DNA from: Panicum virgatum
Lineage: Eukaryota > Streptophyta > Magnoliopsida > Poales > Poaceae
Length of the DNA: 64,000 nt
Reading direction: 5' to 3'
Assembly (NCBI RefSeq): GCF_016808335.1
Contig: NC_053139.1
Coordinates: 16,820,782 to 16,884,781, forward strand
Below the pieces are notes generated by a model that saw nothing but the letters and a program-made list of their open reading frames with translations, ran no database searches and had not been told where the DNA came from. A program made the translations under genes and the position numbers. Of the stretch, positions 33,300-44,442 are shown piece by piece. Each line of letters begins with the position of its first letter. The stretch's first letter is position 1.

Positions 33300-36200
33300 C
33301 TAAACTGTCAAACCAACTAAGCTTGAGCAAAGCTCAAACTTAGCTACAGGAACTGGTTTAGTCATCATATCAGCTGGAGTATCATGAGTACTGATCTTGC
33401 ATACCTTCAATTTACCTTGTGAAATAACATCACGAACATAATGGTACTTGACATCAATATGCTTTGTCCTTTCATGAAACATCTGATCTTTAGTGAGGCA
33501 AATAGCACTTTGACTGTCACAGAATAGATCAATGCAAGAATCAACTCCACACAGCTCAGCAAACAAACCTTTCAGCCAAACTGACTCCTTGCATGCTTCA
33601 GCAATAGCCATATATTCTGCTTCTGTGGTAGACATAGCAACAACAGGCTGCAAAGTAGCCTTCCAACTCACAGCACAACTGCTAACAGTGAACACATAAC
33701 CTGTGAGTGACCTGCGCCTATCCAAATCAGCAGCATAATCTGAATCCACATAACCAATGAGTCCCTGATCAGTTCTCCCAAACTTCAAACAAGAATCTGT
33801 TGTTCCTCTGAGGTACCTGAAAATCCACTGAACTGCCTTCCAGTGTTCTTTACCAGGATTAGACATGTATCTGCTAACCAAACTCATAGCATATGATAAA
33901 TTTGGGCGAGAGCAAACCATGGCATACATCAAAGAACCAACAGCACTAGAATATGGGACTTTTGACATGTATTCAACATCCTCCTCAGAACTAGGGCACT
34001 GAGCAGCTGACAATTTAAAGTGAGGTGCAATAGGAGTACTAACTGGCTTTGAATCATGCATATTGAAACGCTGAAGAACCTTGTTAATGTAATTATGCTG
34101 ACTAAGAAATAATAAACCAGATTTTCTGTCTCTAGTAATCTCCATACCTAGAATTTTCTTAGCAACACCAAGATCCTTCATATCAAATTCACTACTCAAC
34201 AATTTCTTTACTGTAGTGATTTCTTTTCTGCTCTTGGCAGCAATAAGCATGTCATCAACATATAACAGCAAGCATATAGGTGATTCCTCAACAATCTTAA
34301 TGTTAACACAGCTATCATATTCAGATCTTTTAAAACCATGTAACAACATAAATGAATCAAACCTCTTATACCACTGACGAGGAGACTGTTTCAAACCATA
34401 CAAGGACTTCTTTAATTTGCAAACATAATTCTCTTTGCTTGGCACTATGAATCCTTCTGGCTGATCCATGTAAATTTCCTCCTCAAGTTCTCCATGCAAA
34501 AATGCAGTCTTCACATCTAACTGCTCAAGCTCAAGATCATGCATAGCAACAATACTAAAGAAAGTCCGAATTGAGCTATGCTTCACAACTGGAGAGAACA
34601 CATCATTATAGTCAACACCAGGAATCTGACTGAAACCCTTTGCAACTAACCTTGCCTTAAATCTTGGAGGCTCACTAGAAGACAAACCCTCCTTTCTCTT
34701 GAAGACCCATTTGCAGCGAACAGTCTTCTTTTTCTCAGGCAAGCTTACAATCTCCCATGTGCCATTCTTCTCATGAGACTGCATCTCCTCCTGCATAGCT
34801 GAGATCCACTTCTCCTTATCAACAGAATCAATGGCTTCAGAATATGTTGCTAGCTCACTAGCATCCTCCACCTGTTCAGCACAACTCAAAGCATAATAAG
34901 TCAGATTACACTCCTCAATTAAAACGGTTTGGAGGTCCACAACTCCTCTTTGATCTGCGAAGAGCAATAGGTAAATCTACATCCTCCTCATGCTGCAAAT
35001 CAGACTGTGAAACTGGAGGTGAGTGCTGAACAGTATCAGGAACACTATCTGAAACATCATTACCAACAACTTCATTTTTCTGGTCATCCATAAGCTCCAC
35101 CTGCACACTAACTTGTGACTGCAATTTCTCAACTAAAGCATCATCTGTGGACAAACTGTCAGTAAACATCACAGATTCATTGAAAACAACACTTCTGCTC
35201 ATGAAAGTCTTTCTAGTTTCAGGATTCCACAATTTATATCCCTTGACTCCCGAACCATAACCAAGAAACAGACATTTAATAGCTCTAGGCTCTAATTTTC
35301 CATTATCAACATGAGCATAAGCAGTGCAGCCAAAAAAACTCTCGAGTGTGAATAATCTGCAGGTGTACCAGACCATACCTCAATAGGAGTCTTCTTGTTG
35401 AGTGGAATAGAAGGCGATCTGTTGATCAAATAACATGCTGTATTAGCAGCCTCAGCCCAAAAACGCTTGTTCATATGGGCATTGGACAGCATGCAATGAG
35501 CCTTTGAGATGATAGTCCTGTTCATACGCTCGGCCACACCATTCTGCTGAGGAGTGTATGGTATGGTGTGATGCCTAACAATGCCTTCTTTTCTGCAATA
35601 ATCATCAAAAGCATCCGAACAGAACTCTCCACCATTATCAGTTCGAAGCATCTTGACCTTCTTCTCAGTTTGCCTTTCTATCATAACTTTCCATTCTATA
35701 AAAGCAGCAAAAGTATCATCTTTGCTTTTAAGAAAATAAGGCCAGACTCTTCTAGAGTAATCATCAATAATTGTAAGCATATAACGAGCACCACCATATG
35801 AAGACTTACGTGAAGGACCCCACAAATCAGCATGAACATAATCAAGTGTACCTTTTGTGGTATGAACAGAGGTATTGAATTTGACCCTCTTATCCTTACC
35901 AAATACACAATGCTCACAGAACTTCTTGCCACTCAGAATGCAGCCATCCAGCAGGTTTCTCTTCATCAATTCTGCCATACCGAGTTCACTCATGTGTCCA
36001 AGACGCATATGCCAAAGGTCAGTCTTACTAGGTTTAGCATTAGCAACATTAGCAGCAGAAACAGAACCATGCAAAGTACAACCTCTGAGAACATATAAAT
36101 TTGAAGGATTGAGATCACCCAGCAAACATACAAGAGAACCTTTAGATACCTTCACAACTCCACCTGAACCGGTGTATTTGAGTCCTTCTTTATCAAGTGT

Positions 36201-37313
36201 GCTCAACGAGATCAGATTTCTTTTCATCCCTGGTATGTGCCTTACATTCTTCAGTATGCGAATCATGCCATCATGGGTCTTGATCTGAACAGAGCCAATG
36301 CCAATAATCTCACACGGGTTATCATCTCCCATGCGCACAAAATCACCATTCTGCAAAGACTCATAGGAACTGAACCAATCTCTATTAGTGCAGATGTGAA
36401 AAGAACATGCAGAATCAAGAATCCACTCATCATGACCAGCAACACAACCAGCAAAGACAACCAAACAATCTGACTCAGAGTTTTCACCAGCAGAAGCAAC
36501 ACTAGCCTTACCATCAGATTTATTTTTCTTCTTCTCCTTATTCTGCAATTTCCAGCAATCCTCAATCATATGAGATTTCTTCTTGCAATACTTACAGAAT
36601 TTCTTCTTGGGACCTTTGGACTGGGAGCGGCCTCTACCGTCATTGCTCTTGCCACGATCGTTGTTATCACTTGAAGATCTTTGCTCTGATCTGCCTCTGA
36701 CATGCAAAGCGTCGCCCCTAGAGGACGAGCCATCTGTCTGCACCATGCCTTTCATCTTCTCCTTAGACTGGAGTGCCTCACAAACTTCCGCAAGGGTTAG
36801 TTCATCACGGCTTAATAGTATGGTGTCACGAAAACTTGCATAAGAACTTGGCAAAGAGCATAATAAAAGAAGACCTAAGTCCTCATCTTCATACTTAACC
36901 TCCATCGACCCTAGGTCAGCAACGATCTCCTTGAAGACAGATAGGTGACCCATCACCGAATCACCCTCCTGCATCTTAAGCGTGTACAGCTTCAACTTCA
37001 TATGCAATTTACTGGTAAGATCCTTCGACATGCAGATCGATTCCAGTTTTAGCCACAATTCTGCAGCAGTCTTTTCCTGCAGCACTTCTTGTAGAATATC
37101 ATTAGATAGATGAAGCTGAATAAGAGAAAGAGCCTTACGGTCCTTGCGCTTCTCCTCATCGGTCCACTCATCCTTCTTTTTCTTCCCGAATTTTTCCAGC
37201 GCCTCATCAAGATCATTGGTTTGCGCCAGAATAGCTCTCATCTTGACTTGCCACAGCGAGAACCTTGTCTTGTAGTCCAACATCGGTAGATCATACTTCA
37301 TCGACGCCATCAC
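33300..37313 (-). pseudogene. Copia gag-pol polyprotein (Tork lineage), two frameshifts
   Basis: Starts MMASMKYDLPMLDYKTRFSL (37313). Gag with UBN2-like core, then zinc knuckle CKYCKKKSHMIEDC; protease DEWILDSACSFH; GAG-pre-integrase LWHMRLGHMS; integrase HADLWGP, RTDNGGEF and PQQNGVAERMN (D-D-E); [41 protein letters not shown] and [14 protein letters not shown]; RNase [15 protein letters not shown], ending [17 protein letters not shown] frameshift lies at about 35290-35376 (SRVF/GCTAYAH) and another at about 34915-34967. All catalytic motifs remain, so only two small indels separate it from an open frame. Gene length and order match Tnt1-like (Tork) elements. Confidence 0.9.
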
Positions 37314-37334
37314 GAAACCCTAACTTGAAACCAC

Positions 37335-37347
37335 GGCTCTGGTACCA
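37335..37347 (-). promoter_or_regulatory. Primer-binding site of the Tork Copia (tRNA-iMet)
   Basis: TGGTACCAGAGCC on the minus strand, one base from the canonical TGGTATCAGAGC, two bases inside the palindromic LTR. Confidence 0.85.
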
Positions 37348-37349
37348 CT

Positions 37350-37527
37350 TGTTAGAAGCGACGGCGAACAAAACGATGAAAAATAGAAAGATCAAACCAC
37401 AGAAAGACACGAAGATTTAACGTGGAAAACCCTTCGCATTGGAGGGGTTTTCCACGTTAAATCTTCGTGTCTTTCTGCGGTTTGATCTTTCTATTTTTCA
37501 TCGTTTTGTTCGTCGTCGCTTCTAACA
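37350..37527. repeat. 178-bp palindrome replacing the 5' LTR
   Basis: Arms 37350-37432 and 37445-37527 (83 bp each) are inverted copies with two mismatches, separated by the 12-base spacer TTCGCATTGGAG. Each arm corresponds to the R-U5 end of the normal LTR at 32849-32931; the right arm plus spacer extends into the LTR for another dozen bases. The LTR's remaining portion of about 230 bp, including its TATA region, is absent. Both ends still have TGTT/AACA termini and abut the GGAAG target duplication. Confidence 0.9.
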
Positions 37528-37532
37528 GGAAG

Positions 37533-38670
37533 TACCCCGAAGTACCTAGGATAAAGTACCTGATACTTCCAAAATGTGGGACCAAGTACCAAAAAGTGGG
37601 ACCAAAATACTAATTTAATTTAAATTTTATAAATACTTTACATAGATCAAAGGTTAGAAAAAAATTCAAGATAAAAGTATCTAAAACTACCCATTGGTAG
37701 TAAGAGCTTAATCTTTAATATTCACATGAATTCTGGTGCATACCCCTGCCTATGCACCTCTGCTTCAAGACCGTTAACTAGGCAAAATATTCATTACTAT
37801 TTCTTAAATCAAAGTCTAAACATCATATCCAAGTAATAGACAATTTAAGATGAAAATAAGCTTTATATCCAAGTTATAAATTTTGATGAGATCTAAAATT
37901 TTGTAGTTGAAACAAATTTTAGTTCAAGATCATTTACTAGGCCAAAATATTCATTACTCTTTCTGAAATCTAATTGTAAAAACAAAAATTTGAATTTTTG
38001 ATTTTTAAAAAAATTGGATGAAGTTGAACTTTAGTCAAAGTTGTAATGCTCGACGAGATCTAAAACTTTGTAGTATAACTTTTAATTTAAGATTGTTTAG
38101 AGTGTCAAACACACAACATAACTAGTGATACTAAAAGAACAACATATCTTGGGAAGATAGATGTAATACGTAGGTGAGATGGTAAAAAAACAATGCATGA
38201 AGTTAAGAGTTCTCTAGTTTGAACTGTGTACATCGCATGTGCTTGAAAAAATGCAGTACTCCTATCAAATGATTGACGGTTGGTGTTGATGTCTACTAAA
38301 ATGCGAAAATATTTTTTATTTTAGTTTTGTATTTTAAAATTTTAAAATAATTTAAAATGATTTGTGCTGGTGAGTGCTTAAGACGACCGCGAGCACAAAT
38401 CACCTCCAGCACAAATATTGATTTGTGCTGGCACAAGATTGCAGGTGGGTGTTAAAACCGCAAGACAAATATGTTTTACCCGTCACTAGTAATTCCCTAA
38501 CATTCGTATAACTGGTGTATTGAAAAGTTCAAAAGAACATCTCCGATCCTTCAGTCATTGCACAGCTGTTTCAAATGAAACAAAATGTATTGCATTCATG
38601 ATCTATCAAATACACTAGAGGAATGTCAACACAAGCAGAGTGCTAACGGGCCAATGGTCATTGAATGAAT
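37533..38670. other. AT-rich intergenic DNA with one DNA-transposon end
   Basis: 37533-38330 is AT-rich with loosely repeated phrases (GATCTAAAA..TTTGTAGT at about 37890 and 38065; ATATTCATTACT at about 37787 and 37949). At about 38355-38490, repeats of GATTTGTGCTGG in both orientations followed by ACCCGTCACTAGT look like the end of a DNA transposon whose family I cannot name. No gene. Confidence 0.4.
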
Positions 38671-38818
38671 TACTCAGTATACTATGTACACAAAAGAATT
38701 TTTACTATCAGACATTATAGGGGACTTTACAGATTCTGGCAGTGACTCGTACATCCTGGAAATGAAATCCAGAACAAAAATCGTTGCGCCAGACTCCAAA
38801 AAAAAAACAATGAGCCAA

Positions 38819-38941
38819 TCAGTCATGGTGGGAGAGAAGCATGACAACACATCGTCGAATGATGTACAACCTCGCCTTTTGCTCCTTCAAAATTCTGCCG
38901 ATTCCTCCACTGCTCTTTCCTTGCCTCATTGCCTTGTTCAT
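38819..38941 (-). CDS. DVL/ROTUNDIFOLIA-like (RTFL) small peptide, intact
   Basis: Intronless 40-codon frame from ATG 38941 to TGA 38819. The sequence starts [18 protein letters not shown] and ends with the family-defining RTF domain [18 protein letters not shown] followed by SHHD. DVL/RTFL peptides of plants are short proteins whose C-terminal domain of about 30 residues ends near IIRRCxVMLLCxHD; overexpression of family members in Arabidopsis alters organ shape and cell proliferation, and they associate with the plasma membrane. Here the usual Cys after MLL is Ser. An in-frame TAG upstream with no intervening ATG supports this start. A plant-type TATA box lies about 120 bp upstream. A decayed paralogue is at 31640-32250. 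At 40 residues it is at the short end for the family. Confidence 0.85.
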   Translation of the reverse strand: MNKAMRQGKSSGGIGRILKEQKARLYIIRRCVVMLLSHHD

Positions 38942-39057
38942 ACTCCTAGGAGGTAGTGGCTGTCCGGCCAGTTCCTTAGGAAAAGAGCGAGCAAGGCCGA
39001 GTTTAATCTACTCCGGTTCTGCTTAATTAGGTTGTCTATTCTCACGGCTTCTGGGGT

Positions 39058-39067
39058 GTTTATATAG
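39058..39067 (-). promoter_or_regulatory. TATA box of the DVL-like gene
   Basis: CTATATAAAC on the minus strand, a near-consensus plant TATA box, 117 bp upstream of the ATG at 38941. The position is conserved in the dead copy (31945-31956). Confidence 0.6.
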
Positions 39068-39426
39068 GAATGAACTCCGAATCTTCATTTTGACGCTTTG
39101 AAATGATAGCTGGTCACAGGAAGTAATATGATTGAATTATCAGGAAAGCTCTCTGTAACTGCACTTTGTTCAGGTTTCAAGGCTTTGACTGAATATCTTA
39201 GGGCAGTTCTAGTCTCTGATTGCAGCAAAAGCTAGCTTTTGTTTGACCACAATATGAAAAGAAGGTAGCTGTGCTTTACTTCTGCCAACGTTAATATTTG
39301 TGTTCACCGAGGTTTCAGCCAACTAGCTAGCTTGCACACCAATGTAGCAAATTTTACGAATATATTGTAATTTTGGCTGCCATATACGAATTCATCAAAA
39401 GCATTTGGGCACCGATTGGTATAAGA

Positions 39427-39765
39427 AATTAAAAATAGGTGCAAATTGGTGACCTTTAGGTAGGGGTGGTAATGGACCATAGCCCTAGTGGCCTCTTCAC
39501 AGCCCAACAAGATCCTTAAATTATTTAGTTTAAAATTATATAAGATTAGAGCCCGGCCCTTTTAGGGCCCGGCCCTTAGATTTTCTAGTTTAAAATCTTG
39601 GGCCCTTTACCACCCCTACCTTTAGGTGCACCTCCAACTCCTTTTATTTTAAATATTTGTGGTAATTTTTTTTAAAATAAGATCCTATTTAGAAGAGTAG
39701 CAAAAATATTTAAACTAAGGAGAGTTGGTGGTGCACCTAAGATCACTAATTTTCACCCCTAATTA
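39427..39765. mobile_element. Fold-back MITE carrying a nested MITE
   Basis: Outer arms: AATTAAAAATAGGTGCAAAT..GGTGACCTTTAGGTGCACC on the left and its approximate complement GGTGCACCTAAGATCAC..TTTCACCCCTAATT on the right, with inner words such as TTTAAATATTT also mirrored. The left arm is interrupted by the 158-bp MITE at 39461-39618. Family of the outer element not determined. Confidence 0.55.
39461..39618. mobile_element. 158-bp hAT-type MITE with 8-bp target duplication
   Basis: Terminal inverted repeats TAGGGGTGGTAATGGACC and (complement of right end) TAGGGGTGGTAAAGGGCC. Perfect 8-bp duplication CCTTTAGG at 39453-39460 and 39619-39626, as made by hAT transposases. The interior includes a tandem GCCCGGCCCTT repeat. 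No coding capacity. Confidence 0.85.
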
Positions 39766-40635
39766 AGAATGGCCTGGATAAATTAGCACAATAGTTAATA
39801 CAATGGAATTCTACACTTCATCACCATATATCTTGTGCCAAGGTCCGTACGTGTCACATTATTTTGCAGTTTATCAACCAAGCAGTAATGCCCTCAGCCT
39901 CACTTACGGAGGCACACAGCTCTGGCTCATGGTTTAAAGTCAACAGGGTCCGGCACGCCTCTTGCTCTCCATTTGGTGGCCATTGTGTTGAATGTAAAAG
40001 TGAGAGAGGATGAAAAGATTGATTCGATCAATTGCTTGTATTCCGTTGATGGGAGACCACTGTTTATATACATGCCTAAGGGGCCAAGGAGATTGGCACT
40101 TTGGGGATTTGTAAGCAACCTTATGATATCATTAACTAATTAATTAATTACAGAAATTGATCACTAGTTATAATTTTTTCGTAATACATTGCAGCAGCTT
40201 CGCACTGGTTGCACCTAGACATTCATTTGAAAGGAATTGGTGCTCTTATGTATATATAGCCTAAAAGGAATGGGTGAATTAGATAAAATCTTACTTATGG
40301 CCTCCACTATTTACACAAAATATAAAGTTTATCATACCATCTAGCTGTGCAACTAAGGTTTAACTAGTGTTTGCACCCACCACAGAGTTTTATGACCTAA
40401 AGCCAATCCCAGCAGGAACTATGAAATGCGAAAATACTTATCTTCGCTGCTGTAGGAACTAGACGGTTGAAACGGAGCTACTGGATCCTGGAATAGGAAC
40501 GGATTGAGGTTAGTATGTACTGCGAACACTAGGTTGCGGTGGAGTCCTCTAGGTTGCTGTTGCATGGTGGGTAGGGCACTTCCTCCATGAGATGGATGTA
40601 TTGAAATGTTGTGGGGGTTTAGATTAGTTTTTTTT
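39766..40635. other. Intergenic DNA
   Basis: No supported gene. On the minus strand at about 40050-39980 there is ATGTATATAAACAG followed by CTCTCTCACTTTTACATTCAACA, resembling the promoter-to-end portion of a Copia LTR, but no partner or primer site was found. Confidence 0.35.
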
Positions 40636-40777
40636 AGGGAAACAGCCCTTACTGTACTATATATTAAAAGATAGTTCAAAAAAGAAGGTTCTTACAAAAC
40701 AAGGAAACTGGGAAAAGGAAAGAAAGGAGAGGAACAGAAAAATAAACAAAAGGAAGAAAGGTTACAAGAGGGTAAAA

Positions 40778-43700
40778 TCAAATTGAGCCTAGCCATGTTG
40801 TCATTGCAGTAGCAGTATTGTCCTTAACTCTTTGAAGAGCCAAGACGAATTCATGCTTGAATTTCTGTTTGCAAGTAATAACCAGTAGGTCAGTGCTGTT
40901 GACTAACCAATCATTCCTTGTTGTCCAAATGCTCCAAGTCATAAGGATAATGATTTCCGTGAAGAAAGGAACTCCTAGAAGCCGTCTCATTCTTCTGAAT
41001 ATCTGGAAAGCCGACCTGGTGGAGGGATATGTTATCCCGATAGAGGCCCAGCATGCTTTAGCAAAATTATACCTAAGTAAAAGACGTGCAAAATTACACC
41101 TGAAAGATGTTCACACATTTTGACTGCCAAAGTCAGCAGCATATTGGATCAACCTTCTGATGTCCAATGCTTTGTTTATAGGCCTTTTGTTTAGAAAAGA
41201 TACCGTTGCCCCAAATGTAAGTCCAGTTATCATTGGAAGAGACTTGGATCAGAGGCTAAAGGAGTTTGGGGAGGGTAAAAACTTGCTCATGAGCCTGTGA
41301 GGAGAGCGGCAGATGAAAATTGTCTAATAAGTGTGGCATCTCAATGGCCTTCCGAATTGTTACATTGGTGTTCCTTGCAAAGGAATGCAGTACCGAGACT
41401 GAGTTTTTGCATTAGATCATTTCAAATGTTGTGCTAGAGGAAGTTAGTGTCACCAAAACTTGGTACTACTTTGGCTATTCCTTTAAAGGAGTCAAGTAGC
41501 TTAACAATGTCCCTCCACCAAAAGGATACTTTTCTGTGAAGCCCAGGTAAACCAAATTTATATGGGGGATATTTACCTTTGTGAAGAACTTGTGCAAGAA
41601 TTTCAGGAGCAGAGAGCCATTACGGACGGCCAGGTTGATAACACCCAAACCTCCTTCCTTTTCGGACAAACTAACTGAATTCGATCCAGGCAGCTTTGGA
41701 AGGTTGTTTAGCATTTATGTTGGATCCTCTCCACAAGCAGTGTTTCCTATATTTGTCTATCTATTTAATGATCACTTTGTGGAGCTTGAGGGTGCAGCAC
41801 TGGAAAACAGCAATGGAGGAGAGGACAGAGTTCACCATTTCTAATTACCTTCCAGCTGTTGAAAGAAAGGTTGATGAGGAAGTCAACCTTTTTTTGATTT
41901 TCTGAACTAAAGGCAAGAATTCATTCAATTTTTGTTTCGAACTAACAAGAGGTAAGCCCAAGTAGATGAAGGGAAGACTGCCAATCATACAATTGAGGGT
42001 AGCTGCCAAAATTTTCATTCTTCCTTCTGAGAAATTGATAGGAACTAAGAAGGATTTGTTATAATTCACCCTTAAGCCAGTAGAAGCAGCAAATTCAACC
42101 AAATTTTCCTTCAGTTTCTGTAGCTAGGAGGGACATGCTTCTACGAAAAGAAGAGTGTCATCAGTATATTGGATTATAGGAAAGTCATTTCAATCTCTCT
42201 CAGGTAGAGGTAGCTTTAGGGTCCCCTGGGCTTTGTCATTATTCACCAATGATTGTAGGAGGTCAGTTGTGAGTACAAACAAGAGTGGTGAGAGAGGGTC
42301 TTCTTGTCTCAAACCCCTTCTGCAATGAAAAGCTTTCCCTAGTATTCCATTTAGCAGGGCAGAAGAGGTTCCTGGATCTAAGATGTTTTTGATCCACATG
42401 ACCCATTTTTCACTAAAACCTTTGTGTTGTAGGATCTGGAGAATCGTATTGTGCTCAATCTTATCAAAAGCCTTTTCAAAATCGAATTTCAAGATGACCA
42501 GCTCTTTCTTAGAGGATTTGCATAGGTGCAAATACTCAAGGGTCCAAGCTAAACAATCCTGAATTGTTCTACTTTTGATGAAACCATATTGATTTGTGTG
42601 TACCTGGAGGAGGATGACCTGTTGTAATCTTTCAGCCAGAAGCTTGGTGATATGCTTCAGTGAGGAGTTTAGCAAAGAGATTGGTCTGAAATCGTTTACA
42701 GAGAGTGGTGTACCATTTTTAGGAACTAGGGTGACATATAAGAACTATTGATTCTTCTCAGACAGAGATCCCCTTCCTAGAAAGCTTCACAAAGGGCATA
42801 AAATTCGTCCGAATTCCAGCATTTCTTCAAAAATTATCCATTAAAACCATCAGGCCCTGCGGACTTGTGGTTTGGGAGATCTGCAATTACATTGTTGATT
42901 TCTTCCATTGTGAACGAGGATTCAAGCTAGTTGATATCATCCCTTAGAAAGAGTAGGGCTGAGAGGTCCACATACGTATGTCTGAACTCAGATAATCCCA
43001 ATCTTGGTTTAAAAGCTTCCCAAATAATGTTAGCTTTAGCTTCATGATCAGAGAATTATACCCCAACATGTTTTTTTAGCACTATTATATAATTTCTTCT
43101 ATGTTTTATAGAAGCATTACCATGGAAGAATTCAGTGCACTCATCTCCAAAGATCACCCATTTTATAGTACCTCTTTGTTTCTAGATCTTTTGCTGCTTG
43201 AGAAGAGATTCTAACTGAGAATGAACCAAGTTTCTGAAGTTCCATTCCTGAATTGAGAGGTCCCTACTTTACTCAAGGACATTTAGCAAGACTATTTCTT
43301 TGCAGTTCTAAATAGTCTTTGCAAGGCTAGGAAGTTGATTTTTCCATACCATCAACACCCTTATCAGGTTTTTGAATTTAGCACCAATAATTTTAGCTTT
43401 ATTAGATGAAGGGCAGGGTAGGTTCCAACCATGCTGCACTACCAAAGGGAACTGATCATGTACTAATACTTCTCAAATCTGAACACATGTGATCTGGGGG
43501 TATTAGTTTTAGCTGAGATGAGACATGGTGTATAATCAGAAGTACCTTTAGAAAGGCCAACTGCTTGGGTATTAGGGAAGGAGGTAGTCTAAGAATTTGA
43601 AGTAAAGAACCAATTAAGTCTTTTAAGGAGAGGGTTGAACTCTTTGTTTGTCCAAGTATATTTGCAGGCCTTTAAAAGGAATTTCTACCAACCTGAGTCC

Positions 43701-44110
43701 ACTAATTGCATCATTGAAAGCAAACATATCCTTGATATTACCCCATGGTTTATTGCTGTTCTTTGGAGTTCTAATGAGGTTGAAATGTCCTGCCATGAGC
43801 CACTTAACTTCATCTGGCATATTGATATTCCTTAACCATTCAAGGAAAGATGTCTTCCTTTCAGCAGCGCAAGGAGCATAAATGTTTGTAAGAATCCAAA
43901 GTTCCCCGGAGAGTTTACAACACATCTCAACAGACTGAGCGAAATTGTTCTAGAAGACAAGGTTACCCAAAAATTTTTGGCCATTCCAAAGTATGATGCT
44001 GCCCCCTGAGTTTCCTTCTGACAGGAGGAAGACAAACTGATCCATATGAGGTGGGATAAAGTTTTTAGGATAATCAGGATTAAAACAATTCTCTCTTAGT
44101 TTCTTGCAGG
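40778..44110 (-). pseudogene. LINE ORF2 (endonuclease-reverse transcriptase) remnant
   Basis: Reading right to left: endonuclease with QFVFLLSEGNSGGSIILWNG, then ELWILTNIYAPCAAERKTSF and WLMAGHFNLIRTPKNSNKP (the catalytic GDFN has become GHFN). RT: NQYGFIKSRTIQDCLAWTLE, LKFDFEKAFDKIEHN, GLRQEDPLSPLLFVLTTDLL, then YTDDTLLFVEACPS (YADD to YTDD) and YLGLPLV. C-terminal: EKEGGLGVINLAVRNGSLLL, and near 40778-40990 WSIWTTRNDWL, as in the zinc-binding tail of plant L1 elements. Frames shift several times, and the endonuclease lesion alone would disable it. Confidence 0.8.
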
Positions 44111-44442
44111 CAGACGACATCACATTTTGATTCTAAATTTTGCTTCTTATGGCATTCCATTTGCTCTCTGAGTTTAAACCTCTAACATTTCAACTTAGCA
44201 AAACCAAGATTTCTTACTTTCTTCACTATTCAAGCAGAAAATTAAATTGAAAAATGGGATACCCTTTTTGCATAGCAGGAAGAGATAATAGACACTCTTC
44301 TAGAGAGTAATCACCACAAAGTGAATAGTAAAAATCCATACAAATTTAATCAGCAAGATCCACCAACAAAGCCTTCCAATAGAAGGACCCATAAAGTCAT
44401 TACTGTCCAAAGAGTGAATCTGACAGAGATTGTCCGAAAGCT

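Larger units (their letters stand above)
32849..37527 (-). mobile_element. Tork-type Copia retrotransposon with a palindromic 5' LTR
   Basis: 4679 bp flanked by the perfect 5-bp duplication GGAAG (32844-32848 and 37528-37532). Normal 3' LTR at 32849-33169; the polypurine tract GATGGGAGAT sits beside it; the polyprotein fills 33300-37313; the tRNA-iMet primer site is at 37335-37347. The 5' LTR (37350-37527) is not a copy of the 3' LTR but an inverted repeat of its R-U5 end. The coding is nearly intact (two frameshifts), indicating a recent insertion. Confidence 0.9.

Noticed and set aside
30720..38490. Pairing the CACTA end at 31112 with the ACCCGTCACTAGT end at about 38487
   Set aside because: The subterminal motifs differ (CGTCACAAA versus GATTTGTGCTGG) and the orientation is wrong for two ends of one element.
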